NCBI GenBank assembly: GCA_016715405.1
Contig: JADKAE010000021.1
Span: 1 to 64,000 of the forward strand
DNA: 64,000 nucleotides
Direction of reading: 5' to 3'
DNA from: Saprospiraceae bacterium
Lineage (GTDB): Bacteria; Bacteroidota; Bacteroidia; Chitinophagales; Saprospiraceae
Shown piece by piece: positions 28,370-39,116 of the stretch. Position 1 is the first letter of the stretch; every line of letters starts with the position of its first letter. The position numbers and the translations under genes are program-made. The notes below the pieces were generated by a model. The model was given only the letters and a program-made list of their open reading frames with translations. It was not told the DNA's origin and made no database searches.

Positions 28370-29580
28370 TCATTTTCTTTGTGAAAACATATTGATCATC
28401 GTATGTATTATTATGCTAATAAAAATAAATATTTTGCGTTTGTAATAATCCCATTGCAAGAAAGATCTACTATGTGTATCATAAAACAAACCTGCTTTTT
28501 CGCAGTTCTCCAAGAAAGGTGTTTTTAGAAAATTTTTATCCGCCCATGGAAATTTTTTGGTCAACCTCCTGTTTTTAGTCAAATGATCACGTATCTTTTC
28601 CTTTTTATTATGATGATTATTAAATCCCATTATTTCATCAACAATCTGGGCGTACCAATATAGGCCATCATTTTTTCCGCAAATAATCGCTTTGTAGCGG
28701 TTTTCAATCGAAAAAACATCCAACCAGGTTTCTAATTGTTCTTCAAAACCTGGAGAAGTAAATGATAGTTCAATGTTTTGGGGTTCAAGCGTAGAAATGT
28801 CTTTAGTCTGTAATTTTATTGCTATATCAATACGGTGGGACGCCTTATGATATGGATAAAATGCTTTACGTCTCAATTCTTTACTCCTAATAGAACTGCC
28901 GCGTGTTGAGGTTTTATATAATGGATCTTTAACTCCTTTATAAGTCGAATTGCATTCATGGCAAATCGGAGATAAATTTCTGAAATTTACTGAGTTGAAG
29001 GGATAAGTACTTTTGGGCAAATAGTGATCATAGGCCTCACGGGTAGTAGCATGCTGACCTTTGATTAGATTAACCCCGCAAAAAGGACAACGATCTTCTT
29101 CATTAACCTTAACGAAATCGCGATAATGATCCTGAATATCACCTATTTTTGATTTAATAGCTTTTAAATCAAAAATGTCTTCATATAATGCTTTGTAAAA
29201 TTGTTTTAATTTTTCAGATAGATTATTGTTTAATTTTCGATATCCTTATAAGTAGTAGGATGAATATCTTTTTCTCTATCACATAATGATTGTATATTAT
29301 TGTTGACTTTATACTGTGAGGCTAGCTCTTTTTTTTGTGTTTCGTCCCAGGTTTTCATAATATCAAATATATCTTGTATAGTACCATTGAATATTTTTGC
29401 GTACTTGGATTCTGAGTAATGGAATTCTTTTACAATTTCTCTTAATTCAGGACACCCATCTAGCTTTGAAATATCATATTCTCCCTCTGCTTTACACCAT
29501 ACTTCCAAAAAAAGAAAATCAAGCCAGCTTTGTAGCTTTTCAATCGGGTGGTTTTCAAGGTACTTATAAGTAAATAACAT
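28370..29580 (-). CDS. HNH endonuclease (PtuB-like), partner of AAA ATPase, frameshifted
   Basis: About 400 codons. ATG 29580 is chosen because a strong ribosome site (AAAGGAGAT) stands just before it and because the ATPase stop (TAA) ends two bases earlier. The N-terminal helical region is followed by a break near 29230. Then comes the nuclease: CPFCG, EAYDHYLPKS (catalytic His), FRNLSPICHECNSTYKG (Asn and second Cys pair). This is the zinc-held HNH fold of nucleases that pair with Septu-type ATPases. The C-terminal 150 residues are an unrecognised domain (FEEQLETWLDVFSIENRYKAII). It probably cuts nucleic acid when its ATPase partner is set off. The end lies 32 bases from the small membrane protein gene. 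Confidence 0.78.
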
Positions 29581-29581
29581 C

Positions 29582-31317
29582 TTATCTCCTTTTTTCGATT
29601 TTATCAAGTATTCTATTAATAAAAAATATTTTTTCAACGGAATCTCCCAAAAGACGATTAGCTTCCTTTATCAGTGTTTCACCATTCTCCCCCGTTTTCA
29701 AATCTCTTTTCGAGTTCTTTTAGCTTGCTATGTGCATAGCTACCAATTGTTTCGGTCTTATTGAATACTTTCATAGTGATTTGATTGACAGAAGCACCAA
29801 ATGTGTTAAAATCCGGGCACCGATAATTGACAATATTTGATTCTTGGTCCTTTTCAAAGATCAGGACGTTCTCCTCGCGACTATCGGAAACAATAAAGGG
29901 CGAATGAGAAGTAATCAGCATTTCTCGCGTTTGGTTCTTTGAATTCCCCTGTTCGAGACAATGCCGTAGCATAGTAATAAAATTGGCGCGCCAACCCGGA
30001 TTTAAATGCGTCTCAGGTTCGTCAAGCAGGAATAGGTTGGGCTGGTCTTTGAACAATAAGCACAAGCCTAAAGTATGTAAAAACTGGTGTTCGCCGTCTG
30101 ACAGAGCCTTATTTAATATTAAATCTGTCAGTCCGTGCTGTCGAATACGAAAATCTACAAATCTCATAATCCTGTCGGTTGATGGCGGAACAGGAATTGT
30201 GTCATTCACATAAAGGCTTGAGGACTGATATATTCCCTTTTTTGTCTTTATGTCAACAGTATAAAGATTTAGCGTAAGTAAGATTTGAAAGTTTGGAATA
30301 AGGTAAGGGCATCTCCAAAATGATAGGTAAACGCCTCGCGAGTAGCTTTGTTTACCCAATAATCTAATAATAGGGAATCCGTGTCACTATCGTAATAATG
30401 GGCGGTGCTACATTTCCTGAGTTTATCGATGGAACTACTGATCTTGGTGGTTAATTCCGCTCTTTGGTTAGTCTCTTTAGATGCTTCTTCAATGCTTAAC
30501 CCTTTAAAAATCGTCATGCATGTTTTCAAAATGATGCATGGATTTCTATTTGGAATTCTTCGATTGCCTCTAAACCAACTACTTCTTTAAAGGGGGCTAT
30601 TGAATCCGGCTGGAGTAGAAAATTGCATAACAGAATAGCCGGACTAAACTGTTTATCCAGAAATACCATTCTTCCTTCCGGGGCTTGCATATAATCGAGG
30701 CCTTTTCTAAGCCGATCAACGTATTCATCATAATGGATAAACCTCATTTTGAAGAAAGGCAGACTCAGGATTTCGTTTTCACCAGAAGAATAGCCGAGGA
30801 TATAAGTGGGTAGAAATTCCTTGACTTCGATCCCGCTAAGTTTTCTCTCAGATGTATCTGATGATATATCTTCTGAATTGCGCCGAAATACTTCGGGAGG
30901 GTTACCTGCTTTTTTTATTATCGCAATATGAGCATAATCAAGACTTTCCCATGGTTCTCCTTCCGCAGTCAACCAGGCTTCTCCGCTACTTGTTACCCAT
31001 GGACTACTTGTTGGGAATAAATATTCAAGCTCGTACGCGTCGGGGTATGAAGCTTCGCTTTTAAATCCATTGGGATTTTCTTCTTCCGAAAAGTCAAAAT
31101 CATCCGGTTTGTAATCCAAATAGATACACTCAATATGGTAAAAAATAGCTGCCAGGGCTTCCAATATATTCGACTTGCCGCTACCATTTCTACCAACCAG
31201 GCAATAAGGATTGAATTCTGACAAATGCTCATAGTCCCACTCCAGGAGGAAGTGGACTTCAAAGCCAGCCTGTAGACTTCGAAATTTTTCGTTTAACTTG
31301 AGCCTAATCAGCTTCAT
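29582..31317 (-). CDS. Restriction-system-associated AAA/ABC-type ATPase (PtuA-like), frameshifted
   Basis: About 578 codons. RecF/SMC-like ATPase with Walker A GRNGSGKS, signature LSDGEHQ, Walker B LFLLDEPETHL and switch His ITSHSPF. This is the class named restriction system-associated AAA family ATPase, and it also resembles PtuA of Septu. Breaks lie near 30525, 30275 and in a G5 run near 29690. Past the last one, GETLIKEANRLLGDSVEKIF carries the frame on to a TAA at 29582, two bases before the HNH start, so the pair is translation-coupled. Its start (ATG 31317) overlaps the end of the extended hsdS. It probably senses a phage or DNA state and unleashes the HNH partner. The link to the type I system is structural; joint action is inference. 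Confidence 0.82.
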
Positions 31318-32896
31318 TCAATCGGAATATTATTTGTTTTGTTTTTATGTCAAAAGTTTGCTTCAAAAAAGGGTTTTCGCCTTTTAGAAGAAGAAATAGC
31401 TCTTGCTTAGCGAACTCAAAGTCTTCACCCTCTTGTTTCATAAAATCCTCAAAAGTAACACCCTCTTTTAAACGATTATACCAAGATTGCAGCCCCTGCT
31501 GAAGTGCGGCTAATGTATCTTTGTCAAGGGTATTAATAGGCTTAGTCATCAATGGTAAAAGTTCAGGCAATAACTTTGATATTGTCTTCATTTGATTCGT
31601 AGTCGCATTAATTATTAGTTGAATGCTATCAGCTATTTTTAGAATGTTACTTATGATTAATTCCTCCTTGTCTTTACTCGAGAAGCTACCTTCGACTTTA
31701 TCAGCTGGCGTATCCTCGATACTATCTTCATATGCTGTTTCTTCAATATCTATTTCGCTCAAATCTAATTCTCCCCGAAATACTATTTGGCTGGTGCTGG
31801 CATAGAGAGGTTTTCCAATTCTGCTAAGCTTATTTGATATTTTTCTTTCAAAGAGTTAATTCTAAGTAGCTTCGACGAATTCGTTTTGTATATCTAAAGG
31901 GGGGAAGAATAATAGGAAAATTTTTTCCAGCTGTGTTGAATTAATACTTGCAATTCCGGTTGTTTGCTTCGAGGCTTTATAGAAATATCTTTTGCCATAT
32001 GCACTGCTAACTAATGCACTCAAATATTCAGGATGTATTAAGTCAAACCGAACTCTTACACGAAAAAGATGATTTTGAAACATGCAATTTTCTATTTCGT
32101 GATAATATACTGCTCCTCTTCCAAGTTTATCCGGGTCGCCGCCTTCAGTAAGAAGGATGTCGCCTTTTTTCAAGTTATATGTTTTTATTTCGTCAGGAGT
32201 GGCTTCAATTAATTTTAAATCACGTATATCAATATACCCATCTTGAACATTTGCAACCCTTAAGTAAGGAACAAGCTGAGTTTTTTTGTCTTTGTATTTT
32301 TTACCTTTTGTGATACCTGATACCACTTCTGAAACTTCATTTAAACTCAAAATAGGCCACTCAATCTCAGATAATTTATTTATACCAAACATCTCTAAAA
32401 ATACGCCCTTGCCAACTCATCCAGCAATCGCAGGCTTTCACGTCTCTTTTCAACAAGGCGCTTCTATCCTTGAAAGTAAGGTGGCTATGCGGATTTGATC
32501 GAGTATGTTTGAAGGGATAGGCAATATTTTTTCTTTTAAATATTTAAAGTGTCTACTATAACCTGCGTCTGTTAATTTTAGAGATTTTAAATAGTAATAA
32601 ATATATTTTGAATAAGCATGTTTTTTGACTTTCAAAACTTTGACACCATCAGCGCCAATTGCAATAGGAAAGTCTATGTACTTTAATATTTTAGTGTGAT
32701 CTCCGAAAATTATAACGGGGAGATGGTCTTTTACTACTTTTTTTTCATCATCGGTATAACCAGCGATAAATTTTTGACTTTGATCAATTATAGGAAACTG
32801 CCCTTTGACTTTATAGTCAGATGTTTTAATTTTTTGATATTTCGATGTGATATCGATTATAACTGCTTCAAATGGCATTTGTATAATATCAATCAT
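31304..32896 (-). CDS. hsdS: Type I specificity subunit HsdS with acidic C-terminal extension, frameshifted
   Basis: ATG 32896 overlaps the hsdM stop (ATGATTGA). The first target-recognition domain (PIIDQSQKFIAGYTDD, AIGADGVKVLKVKK, LKEKILPIPSNILDQIRIATLL) leads to the central helix (ESLRLLDELARAYF). Then comes the second domain (SEVVSGITKGKKYKDK, GDILLTEGGDPDKLGRG, FPPLDIQNEFVEA) and the closing helix with YASTSQIVFRGELDL. Normal HsdS proteins end there. Here the same frame runs on for about 155 residues: an acidic stretch (SEIDIEETAYEDSIED) and helices (QLIINATTNQMKTISKLLPELLPLM), stopping inside the start of the ATPase gene. Breaks lie near 32460, 31862 and 31800. The extension may dock the ATPase/HNH pair on the modification enzyme. 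Base target cannot be read from sequence. Confidence 0.82.
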
Positions 32897-34497
32897 TTTT
32901 CTCAATGTTAAAATTCACAAATAATTTTTTTATGTCTTGCTGTATTTCCAATTCTAATTCATTGATTTTAATCAATATGTGAGCCGGCTCCTCATATTGT
33001 ACCTCATCAAACACATCCTCTTTATACTTGGAAAAACTCAAATCGTACTCTTGGTCAACTATTTCAGCTTTAGGCACAAAAAAATACTGCCCTTTGCGAT
33101 CATCTCCTGGCTGATCGTAGCGGCTTTTGAATTGAGTTATGATGTCTTCCAGTCGCCGTAGCCGGCTAATTTTGGCGTTTATCATCCAGGCTGTAGCCGT
33201 CGCTTCGCATTTCGCAAAACCATGTTTTATCGGTTTGGCCTCCCTTTGTAAAAATCAATATAGCAGTACTTACCCCGGCATAGGGCTTAAATACGCCACT
33301 GGGCATGGTGATCACTGCTTTTAGTTCACAATTGTCTACCATCAACTTGCGGACTTGCACAAAAGCATTGGCGCTGCCAAAAAGCACGCCCTGTGGCACT
33401 ATGACACCGGCTGTACCGCCATTGCGCAACATCCGGTAAATGCGCTCTATAAATAGTAATTCTGTTTTTGTAGTTAGCAGCTTCAGGCTTTCGTTGATAT
33501 CGCCTTTGTCAATATTTCCGGTAAAGGGCGGATTGGCAAGTACTACGTCATAAGCGCTTTCTTCATCGTATCCTTTGCTCAGCGTGTCTTTGTAGTCAAT
33601 ATCGGGCTGATCTATACCGTGCATCATCAGGTTCATTAGGCCAAGTTGAACCATATTGGTGTCTATATCAAACCGCGAAGGCAGCTTCAGGGTGTTTTTC
33701 ACCTCCTGGGTGAGTAGTCCGCTTACGCTGGAGCGGTGAAACCCGTCTTCGTCGGGGGTTATGCTATCCTTGTTTTTGTCGAGTTGTGTGATGATATACT
33801 GGTATGCTGCGAGCAGGAAACCGGCAGTGCCGCAGGCAGGGTCGGCAATTCTATGCCCTAACCGTGGGGCTACTAATTCCACAATAAGTTTGATGATATG
33901 ACGAGGGGTGCGAAACTGGCCGTTTTTGCCGGCGGAGGCGATTTCGCTAAGCAACATTTCATATACATCGCCCTGAATATCCTGAAAGGATTGACCGCCC
34001 TGTTCCGCATCTTTTTTTATTTCCTCAAAAATGGCTTCTATGCTTTTGATGGCTTCTACAAGTAACGAGGGTTTAGGAATGAGAAAAACGGCGTTAGACA
34101 TGTGCTCGGTAAACTTAGAGTTATCGCCGTTCATGGTTTTGAGAAATGGAAACACCCTGGTCTGCACATGATGGAGCATATCTTCGGCCTTCATGTGCCT
34201 GAACTCGCTCCAGCGCAGGGTTCTTTTATCTATACCATTTGTACCATTTTTCTCATCCTCTTTTGTAAGGTAAAACATACCCTCAAAGCGCGAGGTGTAG
34301 GGTTCTTTTGTGAATTCTGCATCGCCTACCCGCTTGATGTCCAGGTCATCAATTCGCTTCATAAAAAGCAGGTACGTGATCTGTGTAATAGCTGTTAGGG
34401 GGTTGGAAATACCGCCACTCCAGAATTTGTTCCACAGGTCGTCAATTAGCGATTTCAGTTTAGGGTTATTTTGCAGCATGAGCGATTCTTTTGCCAA
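32889..34497 (-). CDS. hsdM: Type I restriction-modification methylase HsdM, frameshifted at C-terminus
   Basis: About 535 codons. It adds methyl groups to adenine N6. The N-terminal helical domain (LIDDLWNKFWSGGI, LTAITQITYLLFMKRIDDLD) is followed by the SAM site ADPACGTAGFLLAAYQYI and the catalytic NPPF motif (DVVLANPPFTGNI), then FVQVRKLMVDNCELKAVITMPSGVF, all typical of HsdM. A break near 33180 moves the frame into the C-terminal tail (RLRRLEDIITQFKSRY, VPKAEIVDQEYDLSFSKY), where the family's DLS motif is kept. The first possible start is TTG 34497; ATG 34479 is more usual and equally likely. The stop overlaps the hsdS start. Confidence 0.9.
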
Positions 34498-34502
34498 TGT
34501 TC

Positions 34503-35583
34503 GTCAAATCTCACCGAGTAGTCTTCTTTCCTGTAACAGGAAGTTGCGCAGTACGTCTTCGTTAGGTAGTTGGAGCAAATAGCGAGAAATAAAAAGTTGG
34601 TTATCGAGGGCGCCAGTAGCATAGCGTACTACGGCATCATTTTTTATAGGTACACAGGACAATGCCAACCGGTGGAGAATCCCCCTCTGCCATGAGATTT
34701 TCCCGGTGGTAGTTGAGGTAGAAATTCATTTGTCCGGCGTCTTCATGCTCAAATTGCCTGGTTTTCAGGTCTACAACTACGTGACATTTCAGGATACGGT
34801 GGTAAAATAGCAAGTCTATTTTATAGCGGCGGTTATCAATCAGAAAACTTTTTTGCCGGGCTTCGAAGCAGAAGCCGTTGCCCAGTTCAAGCAAGAAAGC
34901 TTGCAGGTGATCGAGTAAGGCACTTTCGAGATCGGCTTCTTGAAAAGCGTCTTCCATTTTCAGGCCGAGGAATTCAAACACGTAAGGCTCACGTATAAAA
35001 TCTGCGGCATCCATTTTTGGGTTGTTTCCTTGAATTTGGGCCAAAAGGGTCTTATTGCGGGATAAGCCGGTTCGTTCGTATAGGAGGCTGCCGATCTGCC
35101 TTTGAAGCTGGCGGCGCGACCAATTCCCTTGATGCATTCTAATTCGTAAAAAAGCCGCTTGGAAGGATCATCTACCTTTAGTAACTCCACGAAATGGGTA
35201 AAAGACAAATGTTTGAGCAGTTTCTCCGCCGGCAGGCGCAAATTATTCAAATCTTCAGCCAGTGGCTGAAGATTTTCCTCAAGTACAGCCATTGAGTTTG
35301 CAACGCTCCCGATTTGAGGGTATTCCAAATAGAATTTCCGGAAGAGAGTAAGGTTAGTATATGACATGCCCTTCATGCCGTCTTGAGAAAGCTCCTCAGA
35401 AAGACGATATAGCAATCGTTCGCCGTATTGGGCATAGTCTCGGCCTTTTTGTTCAAAATTGACGATATAGTGCCCGACCAACCAGTTGCGAACGACGAGG
35501 CCCTGGCTAATGGCGGATACCATACGTTGCTGGAGTTGGTCATTGAGTTGCCTAAGATTATTAAGGAGGGTACCGAAATCCAT
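34503..35583 (-). CDS. DUF1016/YhcG-type PD-(D/E)XK nuclease inside the type I operon, frameshifted
   Basis: About 360 codons. The N-terminal winged-helix domain of DUF1016 is clear (VVRNWLVGHYIVNFEQKGRDYAQYGERLL; SYTNLTLFRKFYLEYPQI). The C-terminal nuclease domain has EPYVFEFLGL, YKIDLLFYHRILKCHVVVDLKT and GQMNFYLNYH; the catalytic set reads D...D-x-K, Asp in place of the more common Glu. Breaks lie near 35110 and in an A6 run near 34645. Past the second, ALDNQLFISRYLLQLPNEDVL carries the frame to the stop at 34503, six bases before hsdM. DUF1016 genes are often guests in type I operons. Its target, and whether it helps or guards the host methylase, are unknown. Confidence 0.85.
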
Positions 35584-35614
35584 TATTTGGTTTTTTCAAT
35601 AGTCAGAAAAAGCG

Positions 35615-38414
35615 TTATGCCACCAGTTTTTTTGCCATCTCTAGTATTTCTTCGATTTCGCGTGGAGAAAATACCCCACGGATACCCTCAGGATGTATCA
35701 GTGTAAAGGGAGCCTGGATCAAATCCCGTTTTTGTAAGTCTCCTCGCTCGATTAGATAATCCCGGAGCAAATGTAGGAACTCCAATTGTCGAGTAGACAG
35801 ATAAGAATGTTGTTGAATAAATTGGTCGACTGATTTAGAAACGGTCTCTGGAAAGCTTTCAATATCTCAATACCGAGAATGTGGCGTATGAATTGCTCGG
35901 AATTGTGCACTGGGGTTCTGATATACGCGCCTCAGCAGATTGAGGGGTGATATTGGGTCGCTCATCCCTGGAGCACCGCCGCCAGTTCGGTTGCTTCTTC
36001 AGCGGACAGGGTTTCACCTGCTTTGAGTTTTTGAAGCAGAGGTTGAGCATCGGTTAATTCGCGAATGCGTTCTTCCACCATTTCGCGATACCTTGCTACA
36101 CTAACGGCCTCATGTTCTGGACCAAAAGTAACAGTCTCTTTGTTGGACAATAAATCCTGTAAGTCCAAATGTTCAATAGACCGGCGGAACTGAGGTTCAA
36201 TGAAGCGAATCAGTGGAGACAAATGTGCAGACAATTCGTCAAAGTCATCATCTGTAATAGTTGCCCAGTAGTTCTGTTGTTGTGCTCGCAGAATGAATTC
36301 CTTTTCCTTTGCCACAATATTTACAGCAATAGGAAGTTCACTAATGCGCTCTACAAGATTGTCCTTTAAGGCTTCAAATTTTTCTTGTTCTTTCAGCAAA
36401 TGGGCAAGGGAGGCATCCAAAACATCCTTTTCAAAACGCATGGCAGTAAAGTCGGCCTGTGAAACAACTCGAAAGAGCGGTTTGACAACATTGCGCAGGA
36501 ATTCAATCTTTTGCGGTGTGAGGGTATTCCAAAAATTAGGATCCTCCATCAGGCTCAGATCACCTGCTGCCTCGGCAACGACTAAAGAACTAGAAGGGAG
36601 TAACGATATCTGTTTGCGCAAACTTTCAATTTCTTTACTTGCTATTTTTTGCTCATTTAATCTGATGGCAGCCTCTATTTTATCCAGGCGAGCTCCAAAA
36701 AAACGCACAGGTAGGGGCAACTGAGATTTAATCGTTTTGCCTTCCGGTTTGATTTTAAAATATTCAAAATTATCCAGCAATCCATGATAAGAAACAAGTC
36801 TTTTTCTGAGCACCATGGTTTTATTTTATTGGTTTCGAGAAGTCGCGTACCACGTCCAATCATTTGCCAGAATTTGGTATAAGAATAGACAGGTTTAGCA
36901 AAGACAAGGTTCACAATTTCCCGAACATCAATACCGGTGTCAAGTATATCAACGCTAATTGCTACGCGGGGCATATTTTGTGTGCGAAATTGATCTAGCA
37001 GACCACCTTTGCCATGAACGCGAGGAATCATCTGATACAATAACCTTTGCCAACTCGCCCTTGTATTCGGGATACAGTGCATTGAAGATTTCTTCAACCC
37101 TATAAGCATGGGCTTTCGTAGCACAGAAAAAAATAGATTTCCCTGGGAGTACACCATTTGCGTCTTTGATGCATTCTTCCATGAATTCCTTGACAATAAG
37201 CGTGTTAGTGCCGCGATTTGTCACCGTTTTTTCCAATTCAGTACCTTCATAATTAATCTCCTCTACGTCCTTACCTTCCAGAATAAGCCTCTTCTGATCT
37301 TCTAGACTGATAGTTCGCTTGTTGATCCCTTGTTCTTGAAATTTTGTGACAATTTTCATTACTTGAAATGGGCACAGATAAGGAGGGATATGGTTGATTG
37401 CATCGCTGTATGAATAGACGAAAGTAGGGATGCCATCTTCGCAATTGAATAATTTGAATGTATTGTGGTCTATGACGTCAGTTGGCGTAGCAGTAAGGCC
37501 CAGCGTAATTGCGTCAAAATAATCAAGTATTTCTTTATACGTATTATAAATAGAGCGGTGACTTTCATCTACGACAATCAGATCGAAGAAATGGGGAGAC
37601 AGGCGATCGGACTCATTCCTTATAATATTCAGCATTGTCGGGTAAGTTGAAACATAGACCCTTCGGTTGGAATCGATTGACTTTTCTCCAAGTTTAGGCC
37701 AGCGAGGCTCATCCGGTAAAAACTCTTTGAAGGCGTCTAAAGCTTGTTCGCGTAGCGCTATTCTATCTACAAGGAACAATGTACGCTCTACTCTGGCTGC
37801 TCTCATCAAAGCATCAACTAGTGCAATAGCGGTTCGAGTTTTACCAGTCCCAGTAGCCATAACCAGCAGGAATTTTCTGCGCTGCTGCTCAATAGACTCC
37901 ATGACAGATCGAATAGCATGTATTTGATAATCACGGCCAGCAATGGCTGGATTTATCAACTCAGTGGCAGCTGGCCTTCTGTTCTTCCGTATAAATAGTA
38001 ACCGTTCCAAGTCAGCTCGTGTGGGGAATCCATAGATTTTGCGCGGAGGATAGTTTTCTAAATCCCAAAAGTAAATGGTATAGCCGTTGGTGTAGTAACA
38101 AAAAGGGAGTATGCTATTATTTTTAGGAAGAATATGATAGCAGTATTGTTTGGCTTGTTCCCGGCCTGATTCTGCATCTTTTGAAGTTTTTTTGCTTCTA
38201 CAATAGCAAGTACCTTGCAATCTCTACTCAATAAGGCATAGTCGCTGAATTTAAACCCCTGATAAGAACCAGGAGGTTCATTAACCTCGCTCGGTAGACC
38301 TACTTCAACGCTGAGTTCCTGGATAACTTGTGTGCGATCCATTACATTCCAGCCCGCTTCCAATAAGCGCCGGTCAATGATTTCCTTGCGGGTTTGAAGT
38401 TCACTTCGGGACAT
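35615..38414 (-). CDS. hsdR: Type I restriction endonuclease HsdR (EcoEI-like), frameshifted
   Basis: About 930 codons. N-terminal nuclease site FSDYALLSRDCKVLAIVEAKK (Asp, then ExK). SF2 motor: Walker A MATGTGKTRTAI, DESH box VVDESHRSIYN, LGLTATP (motif III), VDILDTGIDV and QMIGRGTR (motif VI). The C-terminal EcoEI-type helical domain (ARYREMVEERIRELTD) goes on past two more breaks to the true end, where LSTRQLEFLHLLRDYLIERGDL and PFTLIHPEGIRGVFSPREIEEI lead to a TAA at 35615, 31 bases before the DUF1016 start. Breaks: near 38200, 37050, 36790, 35962 and 35875. The enzyme moves DNA through the complex and cuts far from the site when it is unmethylated. First gene of the operon R-nuclease-M-S-ATPase-HNH. 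Confidence 0.88.
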
Positions 38415-38589
38415 GATTCAAGACGATGTTTCATTTTAGTAATTTGGCGACGATGGCTCGCGAATCACCTCACAAGTAAAGGTTTATTTCGGAAGTATGA
38501 AAGAAATTCCTCGTGTTTTATGTGTTAAACAATGTAGTTCTGGTAGTCTCACATTAACCTGAAATTGAATATTTTCTATTGCCCCCCTA

Positions 38590-38620
38590 TTGACTCAATA
38601 GCTTTTTTGTCGTAAATTTG
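38590..38620 (+). promoter_or_regulatory. Bacteroidota-type promoter of the stand-alone EAD11 gene
   Basis: TAAATTTG (38613-38620) is a perfect TAnnTTTG -7 box, 20 bases after TTG (38590-38592). ATG 38654 follows 33 bases on. It is the only plus-strand promoter signal within the defence island and supports the small gene below as real. Confidence 0.65.
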
Positions 38621-38653
38621 CGCCCTTAATTTATTAACAAAAAAACATTGCCT

Positions 38654-38980
38654 ATGAGTAAAAACATCAGTATTGTTCACCCTAAACCCTTTTCCATCGT
38701 AGATGAGGAAAGAGGAATCCTTAAGGCTGATTGCCGAGGGTAAAACGGGTGAAGCAATCAAATCGCTTCTAGAATTTTCTAAGCTGAACAAAAAAATAAA
38801 AGTTTCTCTTTTCAAACATCACGCGAGTACATTTACTTACTTCAACTCAGTAACAGATACCATCGAGCCGAAGAACTATTCAATAATAAACAGATCGAGT
38901 ACAAACAATTTGACTTAGTAGCTTGCAAAATAACTGACATTTTGCTTACTTATTTCGAAGAAATAGCTGCAGAACTTTAA
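38654..38980 (+). CDS. Stand-alone EAD11-like adaptor protein, frameshifted
   Basis: About 108 codons. ATG 38654 opens SKNISIVHPKPFSIVDEE; one break near 38705 leads to ESLRLIAEGKTGEAIKSLLEF, and a second in an A7 run near 38795 leads to TSREYIYLLQLSNRYHRAEELF, NKQIEYKQFDLVACKIT and LLTYFEEIAAEL. Helix by helix this is the EAD11 pattern: LIAxGxxxEAIxxLLE; LLxLxxRYxxxxxxxxxxxIxYxxFxxxxxxITxxLL. ATG 38703 is the alternative start. No effector or NTPase domain is attached. It stands alone on the plus strand between hsdR and the TOTE gene, with its own promoter and no overlap. A lone EAD can act as a bridge or as a decoy inhibitor of EAD pairs. Confidence 0.68.
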
Positions 38981-39116
38981 CCGTGGAAAAAGAAAGTCTC
39001 ATATCAATTAGCTGATATGGGGCTTCTTTGTAAATTTTTATGCCTAAAGCATGCGCACCTTATCTCGTGCTATTTCTCCACAATTTGTCTTTGAAAGAAA
39101 TAACAGCATATAGCTC

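Noticed and set aside
28370..31317. Retron or Gabija system for the AAA + HNH pair
   Set aside because: No reverse transcriptase, no msr/msd-like RNA, and the nuclease is HNH rather than a UvrD-like GajB or a TOPRIM in the ATPase.
38576..38815. 79-aa minus-strand ORF opposite the EAD11 gene
   Set aside because: Antisense to a region with a good plus-strand promoter and EAD-like codon pattern; no likeness of its own.
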